Shown one piece after another: positions 10,923 through 22,289 of a DNA stretch of 64,000 bases (positions are counted from its first letter, which is position 1; each line of letters opens with the position of its first letter). The stretch is from assembly GCF_921293095.1 (NCBI RefSeq), contig NC_060249.1, positions 83,339,907 to 83,403,906 on the forward strand. Reading direction: 5' to 3'. Below the pieces are notes generated by a model. It saw only the letters and a list, made by a program, of their open reading frames with translations, made no database searches and was not told the origin of the DNA. Position numbers and translations under genes: made by a program. The stretch is from Ischnura elegans (taxonomy: Eukaryota > Arthropoda > Insecta > Odonata > Coenagrionidae).

Positions 10923-11782
10923 GGTAATTATGTATTTTCCGGGCACGCGTCTATTTGCGATTTTTTATTCGTCCAATACATTCATAACAGTGTCCTGATT
11001 ACGAAAATGATAATTTTTTGTGGCGGAAAATCCGGAAAATTACCTAAAAAGCGAAAAAAATCGGGGGGAAAAAATTCCATAGAAAGTGGTCATTTTGGTA
11101 CTCAAAATGTTTGCAATATTATGGCACACACAGTCATGCAAATATTTTTTTTAATCAAATGTAAAATAAGCTCATTATTACGAATTACAAGCTGGAACTA
11201 CTTTCTGGTGCTGCACCGCGCGCAGCGATTCCTCGCGTACACCGCGAAATGCGAATATGCCGAGGTGGGTTTGGGATGGGTCAGGACAAGATTTTCACAT
11301 AGAAATCACTGTATTTCGGACTTGTGTGTAGATTCTAGACATTTCGACCCGCCCACATAATTTCGCTAATGCTACCCTATACCCGTCTGTCGGAGTCAGT
11401 TTACACATAAATAAGAAAGAAGCCGTGCGCTACCCAACCCACCCCCATGGTCCGTCGACCGCAGACTGTGATTTAGCCAAGGATCGCTACACGCGGTGCA
11501 TTACCAGAAAGTAGTTCCAGTCTGTAATGCGTGATAATGAGCTTATATTTCTTTCGATTTAAAAATATTTGCACGACTGTAATTGCCATAATATTACAAA
11601 CATTTTGAGTTCCCAAATGACCACTTTCTACGGTATTTTTTCCCCCGATTTTTTCGCTTTTTAGGTAATTTGCCGGCTTTTCCGCCAAAAAAATTATCAT
11701 TTTCGTAATCAGGACACTGATATAAATGTATTAGACGAAAAAAATCGCAAAAAGACGAGTGCCCGGAAAGTACATAAATACC
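10923..11782. mobile_element. Long terminal-inverted-repeat element (~860 bp)
   Basis: Left arm 10923-11237 is the inverted counterpart of 11474-11782, about 310 bp per arm with moderate divergence. Outer ends read GGTAATTATGTA and TACATAAATACC. Arms share TTTCCGGGCAC, GGAAAATTACC-type and GGAACTACTTTCTGGT blocks. The roughly 235-bp centre has no recognisable protein. Flanks AAAAAGCG and AAAACGTG suggest a decayed 8-9 bp target duplication. Long TIRs and that duplication size would fit a MULE or foldback element, but the superfamily is not proven. Frames read in the arms are arm-symmetry artefacts. Confidence 0.65.
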
Positions 11783-11889
11783 AAAACGTGTTCTACGTAA
11801 ATTGGTTGATATGTAAATTAAAGGGAATTGAGCAGTCAATTGGGTGGCTAGCATCCCCATAGACTCTTTTCCAAATAAGGGACTATTGA

Positions 11890-13740
11890 CTACAAATTGA
11901 ACCCCACTGTTAGAAAGGCGGACCCTTCGTATAAAACTACCAAGGTTAAGAAATACTCCAATTCTCGTGGCCTTTAAAATACCCTATCTCCCATTCAAAT
12001 CAACTTAAGAGCTTTCTGTCGTGAGAAAAAGAACGAACTGTTCGAAGCGGTTAGCGCTGAGGCTATTCGAGAAACCGTTTGATTGAACCCAAAAGATTAC
12101 CAATTCAAAGCATCTCGTCATCTAAACGCCAATTAATCAAAGATAAACGAAGGCGACCACTTGATTCGGCAAATTAATTTGTCTTTCCGCTCAGCTTTCT
12201 TAATCGGCCGACGCGACGTCAGAATGAGAATAAATTCGATTTACCATTGGGGAGGGGCTTGTAGGTTGGTGGGAAATCAATTGACGATGAGAAAGGGAAG
12301 GAAATAAATTCATCATTCTTTCACTTAAAAATTTTTCCTGGACGAGGCGAAAAATGCATGTACTTCTGAATTGGTGTCGATAGTGTACTAGCTCAAACGT
12401 TTAATCTCTTTGAGCTCAATAGAGTCGATGAAAATATTTCACAGGAATTAAGCATCCAACACAGGTACTGGGCATTTTTTAAGACGAAAATTTTACGAAA
12501 ACCGAAGTTTTTTAAGAATTTAATTCATTGTTTCTTGATCGTTGTATTTTCTCCTTCCATTTGTTTAGAATGCATGTACAATTTGTAGCCCTCTACACGC
12601 AGTTAGTAATACATGTTATATTGAATAAGGTTAAGGAAAGATATCGTAAGTAGAAAAAAGAAAATCAATAAAGGGAGCCATTAATCACAGAATCTACTTT
12701 AGTAGTATACTTTTTGTGAACTCATTGTGATATATAGTGGTCGCGATATTAAGAGACATTTGAGGTAGCCTCTTCACTCCATAGGAGCGCACTAAGGTCG
12801 GCGATTTAAAAGAGGGGGTAATTCTCTCGCACGCCATAAAAACTAATAACCAGAATAAACACATTGTTATCTGCTGCGATATAATGCAGCTTTAAAAAAC
12901 ATTAACGAGGAATGCCACCCACCTCCTTCATGCATTTTCGTTTCGTTCCAACCCATAACGTCGTATTCAAACAAAACTTAAAATTATTTCAATAAAAGGG
13001 CCTTCACGTACATATTCTTAAGAGGAATTCACTCCCTCGTACAGTCTATTCCCTATAGCCCCTTTTTTCTACCGATACGAAAATAAAGGTTTTTTTGTAT
13101 GAAAAAGACTTAAATTTGTACTTTGAAATAGTGAAGAAGAGGTAACGTTTCTCGGAAACATCAAGATGGTAGGTAGAAACTACTGATAGTCACTTTTATG
13201 TGAAAGAAGAAGATATATGAGAAACAAATCTCTCCAACCACTTACCTTCTGCCTGTGATGGGAGTGATGTTAACTCGGTCACATGGACTTCAAGGAGGAG
13301 GAATGTACCCCAGGAATCCAAAAAACAGCATCTGCTGAATCATAACTGAGAATTGTATCGTTGATGCATGTCCGTAGGTAGCATCTTCTCTTTTCACAAT
13401 CGTCGATAGTTGAGAATTCAAGCAGAAATTTGAACATAGGCTAGTCTGAGCAGGATACGATCCTTGATGGCGTACCCCAGAAACCACAGATGATGTCCAC
13501 TAGATTACAAATGCCACATTGGACGACACAGTGTCAGTTCCAAAATCATGGCTTATAAATTGTAGGGGTCACTATGGAAAATATAATTGCACAGACACGA
13601 TTTATTGCCCACTTACTTGACTGGAGGGACACTTGGGAAAACACTATCTTCTGATTGTGAGTTGGAGAGTAAGACACAATAAGTGTGGGCCTCACAGCCT
13701 AACAAAAGGAACATGTATGCGACAGGACATGGTCCTGGAC
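11890..13740. other. Unassigned DNA
   Basis: Mostly unique AT-rich sequence. The stretch 13200-13740 has moderate complexity and two minus-strand frames of 65-69 codons without a recognised domain. No inverted repeats or shared families seen. Confidence 0.4.
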
Positions 13741-13743
13741 CTT

Positions 13744-13940
13744 CATCTACATATACGAGGTACTGTGCAAGCAACCTCCAGGGTACGTGGCACGGGGTGA
13801 TTCCACGACAGATAGGCAGCACGAATCCTAGCCTTCATTAGATACGCACTCGCTTACGAGACACAGACCAAGCCCACAGGACATCGAGATACGGCTAGAC
13901 CAGCAACTAAGAGAGTGCTAAGGACACGAATATGCCACCC
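13744..13940 (-). mobile_element. LINE-tail-like repeat, copy 1
   Basis: It begins with TCATCTACATATACGAGGTA and continues with a GTGTGGCACGGG-like block and GAGAGTGCTAAGGACACGAA near 13911. The same order occurs at 55968-56115. The opening TACATCTACAT plus CCTGCAAGCCACC-like layout parallels the tail of the CR1-like LINE at 53560, suggesting a related LINE whose tail lies at the low-coordinate side. No polymerase residues are readable here. Confidence 0.45.
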
Positions 13941-14290
13941 TCAGTCAAACCGCAAGGTGGTAATGTCCCAGCAAATAAATAACACAGGGAAACCTCAATT
14001 CCACGGTCACACCGATCTAGGCACGAGTGGGTACGCGTTGTACTCCGCAGCTGGTCTGGCCTCGTGGGCAACAGCGTCAGGAAAACAGAACTTATATTTT
14101 GTGCGGCTGCCCAGGTTCGAAGGCGGAAGGTGTGTGGGAAGGAGGGATGGGACGTTATGGGAGGGAAAAGGAGACGCGATTCGAACTCAGGTTTGGGCAA
14201 GTGAATTTAAACGGTCGACAAAGGCCCCATTCAAGTAGGGGTTGCTTGTATCCCGTGAGGAGTGCGAGCAGATAAAGGGGATCCCGAAGG
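13941..14290. other. CpG-rich unassigned segment
   Basis: A CpG-rich patch follows the LINE-tail repeat and stays open on both strands (97 codons minus, 107 plus) without recognisable domains. It may be further body of the same retroelement family, but no other copy in the window tests this. Confidence 0.3.
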
Positions 14291-14498
14291 ATGGTCTTGT
14301 CCTTGAACTTCTATTCTCCTATCCACCGCATGCACTCGCCGCGACGAGTCGTGAATTCTATTAAGGGATTCCATTGAGAAGCCTTCCAAACAATATAAAT
14401 GCAATGCAAAATAGTTTGGCCCACAAGCGGCTTACAGTACTCGACCGGTATGCAGTGGAACTCAACGGTAGTCGATACGGTAGTCTGAGATGATGATA

Positions 14499-15154
14499 GG
14501 GTAGTTTCCTTCATCAAAGAAAACGAAAGGCATTGATTGCGATTCGTTACCCAACATTAGTGTATTCATAATATACAAATTATTTCGTTTTAGAAATCCC
14601 AGTTCAGACGAATGGCATGGTCAATTTTAACCGCATTTGAAAAAGGCCCGACTGGCGCCCATGCGATGCCACTCCACGTGACGTCACAGAGACCTAGTTT
14701 ATATACTAGTAGATAGGAGTTTTACATCGTCTGAGATTACCAATGCATACATGAGGCACAGAGCTCAGGGAAATATGCCTTGATAATCACCTATTAAAAC
14801 TGCCTACGGTCGGAAAGTTTCCTTCGTTTGATAGGGTATTAATAATCCTTATTTAAGCCAAGCGCTACCAGCTAACATGGTACTCTGCTACCATCCTGCG
14901 TCGTATCAGCGCTCAGAGCCTCGCCCCAAGGTCACCTCACTTGCGGCAGCGGGAACCAGAACGGCGTCACACGGGAGTTTTCCCGGCATTCATACTTACC
15001 CGCCGCATAATCGCGCGCTTGAAATTTTTCACTTTTCATTTAATCGCGAAAAATAGATACTTCTCGTCATTTAAAAAACTAAAAGCGTGAAATACGTACT
15101 CCATGAGTAATAATCTTTCGATTTAGGCAATGCAAAAATAATAGGAAACCACCC
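14499..15154 (+). mobile_element. TA-target MITE (TA-MITE), copy 1
   Basis: The element starts GGGTAGTTTCCTTCATC and ends AGGAAACCACCC, giving short imperfect TIRs, and is flanked by TA on both sides. Copies at 25465, 33914 and 36383 (inverted) share the full length. It encodes nothing recognisable. It carries CACGTGACGTCA at 14675-14686, an E-box joined to a full CRE palindrome, and a second GACGTC-like site is replaced here by GGCGTC. TA duplication and short TIRs suggest mobilisation by a Tc1/mariner-type transposase, an inference. Confidence 0.8.
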
Positions 15155-15156
15155 TA

Positions 15157-17510
15157 CTAATGACCAGATAATAAATGGAATCCATAAGATAAATGACGTC
15201 CGTTCCGTAGCATTTTGAGCAATGAACTCTTTAATTGAGGAATAACTGAGCATTATACCCGATTTCTTTCGTATTGTGGTGTCGGGAATTACACCCGCGA
15301 ATAAAAAGTATGCACTAACCTAATATTGTTCACGATTGCGTGCCTCCACCTTCTCAATTTACTCTGACTGCGACTTTTCATGGCGGCCCTCTTCTTCCGT
15401 TTAATTATTATATCAATCATCAAAATTCAACCTGGTTTTAAGTAGGACCAATAAATATTTCATTAAAAAGTATTTTTCATTCAATTTAGACGTAATAATT
15501 AATATTTAAAATATAGGGTAGTTGATCCACATATCAAAAAGATTTATCGCACGAGCATCTTTGTCATGCCAAAGTAACGGTGCACCACGGTGGAGGTCTC
15601 AGCGCTGAGTTTTTACCAGGAAGTCTTAAAATTCGGATCTAGGAAAATCCTATGAGTGTAGTTATTTATTATTTCATGAGCTTCAGTACTGAAAAGATTT
15701 TTTCAGGAACAGATAACAATGTATTTTAAAATATACCACATATTTTTCTCAAAAAAAGGACGTATTTCTAACTTTTTAAAAATGAAATGACATTCACGAA
15801 TGGCTTCTCCACCTCAAAAATCACCATTTTTTCCACATCCGCTTAGATTCACCGCTCGTCGAAGACTTATTAAGTTTAGTCAATGATTATTGTACAGTAA
15901 TAAATAGCTGGTATTTATGGCTTATGGGTGTTGCCGCTGGCACTTTGCCTACAGTATATACATACCTAACATCATTTTTCAAAGTCTTCCTTAAGAATAA
16001 CCCCGTTAAAATATTATCATTATATAGTCACAAAATGCCATAATTAGCGGACTTCTGCTGTTTCATCATTAGAATGTGAACATATTCTAACGAATTCTAA
16101 GAAGGATATACAATAGTCGTGATATGATATGAAACGCTTACTGACTGTGGAGAACATTGGCACCTCATGAAAACGATATATCGCGATATTTTGAATCCGC
16201 AGGGACTCTTTCGTGAATAATATTGAGGTGTAATGCTTCTATCATAATCAAAACTTATAAAGTAAATACACCTTTTTAAGAATCATATTCAGTGTTTTTT
16301 CACAAATGCATGAAACAGGAGTGGAATATGCTGAAATGTAAGAACGAAGTTTTCACAGTGTCTATCTTCCACTGATTCATTCATTCATTTGCAAAGGTTG
16401 ACGTGGTGTTACGTTGCGCTTTGATGTATTCTACATTCCTAGAGGTAAATGTAACTAGTATATGCAAGGAAACCCAGAAAGAAGGCCATGATGCCGTTTT
16501 TGAAGGGAATTTTCCTATTCAACTGGTCATTTTTCACGGTAAACTGCAGCTAATTCCATCGGCAGGGAACTTGTAGGAATGCTTATGTTGCGCGGAAGCA
16601 GGTCATTATTTTGACATAGTTCCTCAATCCACTTTTAGATAGGTTCCCGGTACTCGATCGAAAGCCGCATCGATTTCCGGGTTTAACATTCCACTACATG
16701 AACTAAACTATTTCATTAACTATTAATCGCCGTTTTGCAATCAGGAATTTCCTCGATTAAACTCCGAATACGAGTGAAAACAGTGAAATTCGGAGTACGG
16801 AGTATTATATAAAGAGCTTCATGAGCTTTCCTATATATTGATTAAAAAAAATGAGATTTTTCTAAAACTAACTTTCCAAAGAAAAAGCTTTAAACGAAAT
16901 AGTTAATTTTCGGAACCCATTAACAAGGAAACAATTTTTTTATATGTTCCAGTTCTTTGATACAGTAAATATCCTTCGGCCATAAATAATGTTCGAATTA
17001 GTTTCTCTCAATTTGGACTCATTTATTATTTTATTAAATGGCCAAATAGAAACGATGGTTGGACGCAAAGGACGCTCGTCGATTGGAGTTCAATACTGTA
17101 CAATTTTCAATATTTTTCTTCATAGCGGAACCTTGATGATAAACTTTATGAAATTATTTTGACAACAAAAACAGTAAAATGATAGATGTTTAAAGACACA
17201 CTCCTTGTTGCTATGTAACGGAACTGCATGCCATCATGCACGCGAATTGAACCACGAAATATGGCTCATAATATGGGTAACCGTTTCCCCATGATTATTA
17301 GCGCTCATGGAATAGCTGACATTTTCATTGAGGAATGAGTTAAGAAAAGGAGAAATACTGAGTCACTGGCATATTTACCATGACCGATAACAAGATAGCG
17401 AATTCCTCTGTTGCGCTATACTTCATTTCCCTGACAAGAGCATTCATCACGTTTTCTATGCTTGAGGTCCATTGACCATAAAGCACGATATCCAAATGGG
17501 AAATTTTAGT
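15157..17510. other. Unassigned AT-rich DNA
   Basis: No reading frame above 60 codons with gene-like features, no shared repeat and no inverted repeat with long arms was seen. Short palindromes such as CAGCGCTG near 15600 are unremarkable. Confidence 0.45.
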
Positions 17511-17521
17511 GCTATACTGGC

Positions 17522-17845
17522 CATGAGCGTACCTAGCGAGAGGCAGGATGGGGCAGCTGTCCCCCCTCTAGAAATAATAATCGCTAAATTCTTTAAGGAA
17601 AATTAGGACTGGTTTGAAACGAAAGTTTTCAGCAAGTTTTCTTTATACCCACGAAAAATAATGATAGTATGAGACATGTAACTAAAATAATTTTTAATCA
17701 AACAAATACTTTTTAAAACTAATGAAGCGCTGTTATAGTTTTCTTAAAATATTTTCATTCGCCTTTTCCATGCATAAATATTACAACTTGAACGACCACG
17801 GCTTGCCCCCTCCCCACCCTCGTTTTGATCCTGAGTACGCCCATG
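17522..17845 (+). mobile_element. hAT MITE family D, copy 1
   Basis: It begins CATGAGCGTACCTAGCGAG and ends CTGAGTACGCCCATG, imperfect TIRs of about 15 bp. The flanking words ATACTGGC and ATTTTGGC match at 6 of 8 bases, fitting an aged hAT target duplication. The interior matches copies at 45605 and 54109 (GGGGCAGCTGTCCCC, AACGACCACGGCTTGCCCCC). No transposase. Confidence 0.75.
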
Positions 17846-17849
17846 ATTT

Positions 17850-18555
17850 TGGCGGCGTAGCATTTTCCGTGATATAGCCATAGAGTAAATGTAAACTATA
17901 GGTTTCATGCCACGCAGTAACCAAAAGTTGAGACTAGCATTAAAAACCCCAAACATCAATATCACTATGGCAAATGTAAAAAGTTAACGAAAGAAGTAAG
18001 TATGTGGCTACTGTGTAGTCCCGTTTATTGCTCTTATTTTCACTGAGATGCAGCCTTTGGACAACAAAAGTATCTTTCCTTTGGGTCTACTGAGCCTTAC
18101 TGGCTGACTACGACGATATGGTTTGTTTTCATGTTGTCAATTTTGATTTGAAATTTCATTTTCACGAAAATCAAATACAACGAAGAGGTACTTGTGTTTT
18201 ATCAAAATACATTAATACGTCTCAAACGTGGGTGTGAAGTAATTGTAAGTCGAGACTAAAACTGATACCCCCAAATTCAGTATGTTCATGGAAAATAAAA
18301 ATGTTAGCAAATTAAATACTTGCAAATAGAATCTATAAAAATTATGAGACTACTGATCCCTAAGAAGTAAATACAGCCCAAATGAAATTTACAATTGAAA
18401 TAACCTAAAAATAAAGGCTATTTTCGTAATTATGCAATCAAGCCCATCACATGATATGGGATTTTGTCTAAATAATTTTGATTGCATGGACAGAATACAA
18501 GAATCGCTTTTTTATATATCTACTCAGGGGGTACCTATACATTTTCGTCATTAGA
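17850..18555. other. Unassigned AT-rich DNA
   Basis: No coding frame, repeat family or structured element recognised. Confidence 0.45.
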
Positions 18556-18558
18556 ATG

Positions 18559-18743
18559 GGATGATAAATAAAGATATCGCTCTGCCCACTAATATTATTT
18601 AACGGCTCATAAGGGGTGCTTCGATTGCCTTACAATCTTCATGACGATTGATTGATTGATGATGATTGTGTAGCAATCGAAACACGTGTTGTGAGCTGTT
18701 AAATACAATAAGAGGCAGTACGATATCTTTGTTTATCATTCGA
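18559..18743. repeat. Inverted-repeat element with paired hammerhead-like motifs (locus c)
   Basis: Arms at about 18559-18643 and 18655-18743 are inverted copies, sharing GATAAAYAAAGATATCG and a TTTAACRGCTCA-like block. Plus-strand right arm: TTGATGA, one T, GATTG, loop TGTAG, CAATC, GAAAC. Minus-strand left arm: TGAAGA, a stem TTG/CAA with loop TAAGG, CAATC, GAAGC. A GATT tetranucleotide run occupies the centre. The stem sequence is entirely different from locus b while the flanking core is kept, which suggests conserved folding. No protein is encoded. Confidence 0.55.
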
Positions 18744-18744
18744 T

Positions 18745-19135
18745 ATGTTGTTCTACGATATCTCTCCAGAAAAATTTGACTTTATTTGAATGGGAATTTT
18801 CGCAATCACCAAAGGATCGACACCTTCGAAGAGTAAGTACACGAATATTACAAAAGAGGATCCTCAACTTAACCTCTAAATGTGTCGTCACCCACCGCGC
18901 ATTTAAATGGGTTTACAAAAGTCGCCACTCGTGTCGCTGACGGACAAATTGATCCGAGTTTCACGGAGAAATATGGTATGATTTGGAGTATTGACCGAAA
19001 TTTAGACAAGATGATGTGATGTATCAAATTCATATCCATTCAATGCTATTCCTTGCAATTATAAATAATATCATGCAAAATATTCGATGAAAGTGGATCA
19101 CATTGCATTGATCTCCGCGGACATTTTTGAAAACC
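18745..19135. other. Unassigned AT-rich DNA
   Basis: No repeat, coding or structured feature recognised. Confidence 0.4.
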
Positions 19136-19139
19136 GATT

Positions 19140-19735
19140 AAAATGCGAACGAATTGGCGAAAGAAATCAGCCTGCTATGGTATGGAATTGGGCCTCCTCT
19201 ATGCAGTCACCTTGTTGCGATGCTGAAATTTCATCCAGCAGTCCTAAGGGATCGGACTGAGCTGACGCATTTAAGAGTTCAACAGAGCGGCCCCACCACG
19301 TGGTGGCAAGAGGTCTGTCCGTCTGGCGAGGGTTGCGGAAAACGAAAGCAGATCGGAGAGTAGGAAGGTGCGAGGGAAGAGGCGTAATGAGGCAGGCGGT
19401 GGATTGAGGCGCATTAACCACTCAATTGGAAAATGCCTCTGAAATGAGCTGGGGTAGATTGAATATAGAAATTTAATGCCGGTTGTTCGGCGGAGTGACA
19501 AGGAGAGGCTGCCGAGGACTAATGAGCGCGACGGGGGGGTAGGCCGCGGGGGGCAAAGGAAAAACCGTGGGGGGGGAGGAAGCAAACTCATTAAATTGAA
19601 CTGTTCACCACGAGATAAACGTTTTTCGCCGGGAATATCTACCGGCCCGAAAATAAACCCAGAGCAATTACACGATCGCTTTCCTCCTGAGGGAAATCAG
19701 ATGGGTGTAGACGTCGCCTCCTTCGTATGACAGCT
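19140..19735. other. GC-rich unique island with G-runs
   Basis: The composition and CpG content rise sharply. Around 19528-19582 there are four or more G-runs of five to eight bases (GGGGGGGTAGG, GCGGGGGGC, GTGGGGGGGGAGG). Overlapping frames of 69-106 codons are open on both strands but show only low-complexity Arg/Gly/Pro composition. A regulatory island is plausible but not shown. Confidence 0.35.
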
Positions 19736-20580
19736 CAATTAATTGATAAAGTTTTTTTTTGCGACGCGATTGTTTTCATTCTTTTCATATCTAAGAAGGA
19801 TATATATCCGTGAAATGTATAATATTTGATCACATTTCAACGGAAGCAATGAAAAATTCTGCAGAGCTATGTTTCATTTATGTAGGAAAATAATACCGAC
19901 TATTCAGGGCAGTTCGCGAGTTTGAAATATCCACGGCTTTGTCTTACGTCACACATATAGGGTGTTTCAGGAGGAATCTGCTATGATTCAGGAGGTGGTA
20001 GGAGAGACAATTTCAAGCATTTTTTGTCCATAAACAAATGGTCGCAACTCCTTAGTTAGTGATCTATAGCGACGCAAACATTTTTTTTATGACACTTCGC
20101 AGTTAACCATGAAAAAAGGTTTTTCTTGGGTATGTGATGTACCTTGAGTGCCTTTTCGACATTTTATTTAGCACCCTGAATTTTAAGGACATTAAATTAT
20201 TGAGTTTGGACGAAAAAAAGCGGAGATAATTGTCTGAAACAAGTAATCTTTGAGCTTAATTAAACGAGAGCTATTTAGCAATATGATTACGAAATCTCCC
20301 CCATTTTCATATTTAACCGCCCACCCGTACTGCCTTGAGCTCTATATCTGACCGAGGAGTTGTTTGCGCTCTGATGTCTCATCGATACTCTCATCACTAA
20401 GTAGATAACTAACGTAAAATTTGATTCAAGTAATCACACCTTCTTTCAGCTACGTGAAATTAGCTCTCCCACCATCCCTGCCGTGTCCCGTTGCTACCTG
20501 ACCCTACGAGAATCTGCGGAAAAGTGTTATGAGATTGAAAAAAGGCTATTCCGGCTTTTAGCCGGGTTTTCTATCTCCAT
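19736..20580. other. Unassigned DNA with a possible transposon terminus
   Basis: AGGGTGTTTCAGGAGGAATC at about 19959 has the look of a DNA-transposon end, but no matching inverted terminus was found downstream. The remainder is AT-rich and non-coding. Confidence 0.25.
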
Positions 20581-20582
20581 TC

Positions 20583-20623
20583 GGCCAACGTTTTTGAACT
20601 CGAGTCGCGCTCCATCATCAGGG
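20583..20623 (-). ncRNA. Hammerhead-like core motif, locus d
   Basis: Minus strand: CCTGATGA with the exact canonical core CTGATGA, one T, a weak GGAG...TTC stem, then AAAAACGTTGGCC in place of GAAACGTNGGCC. Downstream the words ATAGAAAACCCGGCTAAAAG parallel the GGAAAACCC flank seen at locus b, indicating the same class of element. Only one arm is present. The minus-strand frame over 20527-20772 is a chance reading of this element. Confidence 0.4.
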
Positions 20624-21415
20624 CTGATGGCGAGTATCGTCCGTCCATCCTCCTCAAAAATGGTCCAGCTTCTATAGCCGGAAAAGGGCCAGCTGCCAAT
20701 GCATATTTTTACCACCTCGTTTTCAGCTGCGATGAATGTGTGCATGGTGGACACGTGGGGAAAATATGACAATACAAGTGTAAAGGGACCAGTGTAACCT
20801 TTCCAGTGTTAGTGAAGGATAATGAGATTGATAGGATTCTAGAGAACGCTTGCCAAGCACACTATAACTAGTAAGACTAAACCTAGCCGACATTGGAAGT
20901 CGGGAATGGCCCTGATTGGCCCGAAACATTTGAAAGAATACATGTCACAATTTTTTTTGAATTTTCGTAATTTTATAATTTTATGATGCATTTTATTCAT
21001 TTTGTTGTTTTTTTATTATTTTTTTGAGAGGATGAAGAAGGCCAGCTTTTATGCTGTTCATCTGGTGTCAGGTGTCACGTGATTGGCCGGGAGTCAGCCA
21101 ACCGAATTCTCCTTAGGCCGGTTTCCACGTAATGCTGAGTAAATAACCGGCGTTGCGGTGTATCTTTGGAAGCTGGATCTCGATGGATTCCTTTGTCAGT
21201 CTTTCCCAGAATTTTGCCTCACGGTACAGAATCGAAGTTCTGAGTTTCTTCATTGTTGTAATGAGATATTGCCCTCTATCAAATTTGGGATTATAATTTA
21301 CCGCATACAGTCCACTTGATTCATTTAACCCCGTATTACGTGTTGATATTGGGACCTAACACAACCACATGAAGTATACGAAGGGATATATCTATTTACG
21401 CGTGGCATGATACAA
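20624..21415. other. Unassigned DNA
   Basis: A short complement-rich block (CGGCTTTTAGCCG) lies just before this stretch; beyond that no coding or repeat feature was recognised. Confidence 0.4.
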
Positions 21416-21419
21416 CGAG

Positions 21420-22095
21420 GGCAAAGAAAAAAATTGAAGGGATCGACCCGGAAGATGAGTTTTGGCGGGAGGGAGAGGAAAGGTTGGGAGGTTATAGGGA
21501 CGGGCTCACTGTAAAGGGCGAGGGGTCCGCCGCCGCGCCGGAGAAAACAACGAGGAGGCCTAAACATCCTCATAAGGATCCCGTGCGAGTTTATTAGGCC
21601 GAAAGGTTTGACGTGCGAGAGTGATAGGGGTGAAGTCGGCTGCTTTTTACGCGAAAAGTTGCGGCACGGGGGAAGGCTGGCAAGAAAAAATGTTGCACGC
21701 TAATGAACCTCCATACACCCACCCTTGGTGTTATTATTTCCTTGCTGTTTATATATATTTTTTTCTCTCTTTCAGCTCTTCGCCTTGGTATGGTGGTGAA
21801 AAAAAAATTCAAAAAGATAGATAAGAATTGCTCGAAGAAGAAAGTCCTTCGTTTTTTTTTATTTTTCTTCTTTCTACACCCCATCCCTCTTTTCCTTTCC
21901 GCGGATGAAAATAAATGCGAGGGAAATTGAAATGAAGAGAGGGGGGAGGTCGGCCATATTGCTCCCGCGGGAGTACAAAGAAGGGAGGAATAAAGAGAAG
22001 TGGTAAATTGGGCGGAAGAATTTTCTCGCGAGGGGGCGCTTTAAGGGATCGGAGAGGGAGGGGAGGGTATATGAATCAGGAGTAGGGAAGGCCAC
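21420..22095. other. CpG-richer unique segment
   Basis: It contains CpG-dense blocks (CCGCCGCGCCGGAG near 21527, TTTACGCGAAAAGTTGCGGC near 21647) alternating with pyrimidine tracts. Frames of 60-96 codons exist on both strands, without domain or splice support. Possibly regulatory; no second copy in the window. Confidence 0.3.
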
Positions 22096-22117
22096 TACAC
22101 CTATTACCCACCTCTAA

Positions 22118-22285
22118 CCGGTGGTGTCATGGCAAAATTAGCAGTGCCTGAACGCACTTTCCGTAACTTTTTTTTACAAATATGACTCAGTGCGTTTCAA
22201 TTATTTCAGCAAATATAGAATAAACAAATCGAAAAAAAAATTTAGTTACGAATGTATATATTATAAATTTTTATTTAGAAAGCCT
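22118..22285 (+). mobile_element. hAT MITE family I, partial copy
   Basis: GGTGGTGTCATGGCAAAATT, TAGCAGTGCC, GAACGCACTTTCC and GTTACGAATGTATATATTA match the intact copy at 40528-40769 in the same order. The right terminus is absent, so the element is truncated. Confidence 0.65.
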
Positions 22286-22289
22286 GCGT

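Larger units (their letters stand above)
9490..11890. repeat. Tandem duplication unit, second copy enlarged by two insertions
   Basis: Copy one spans about 9490-10125 and copy two about 10130-11890, both in the same orientation. Shared blocks include GTGTTGAC...AGCACAGCC, CATCATTTACGCTAA, TTCTGCATT and GGGAATTGAG, with substantial divergence. Copy two is longer because it contains a LINE fragment (10344-10620) and a long-TIR element (10923-11782) absent from copy one. Copy one therefore acts as an empty-site reference for both. Confidence 0.6.

Noticed and set aside
18640..18670. A GATT microsatellite as a feature in its own right
   Set aside because: It is short and forms the centre of the inverted-repeat element.
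20527..20772. An 81-codon minus-strand frame
   Set aside because: It reads through the hammerhead-like element at 20583-20623; no homology, start context or repetition supports a protein.
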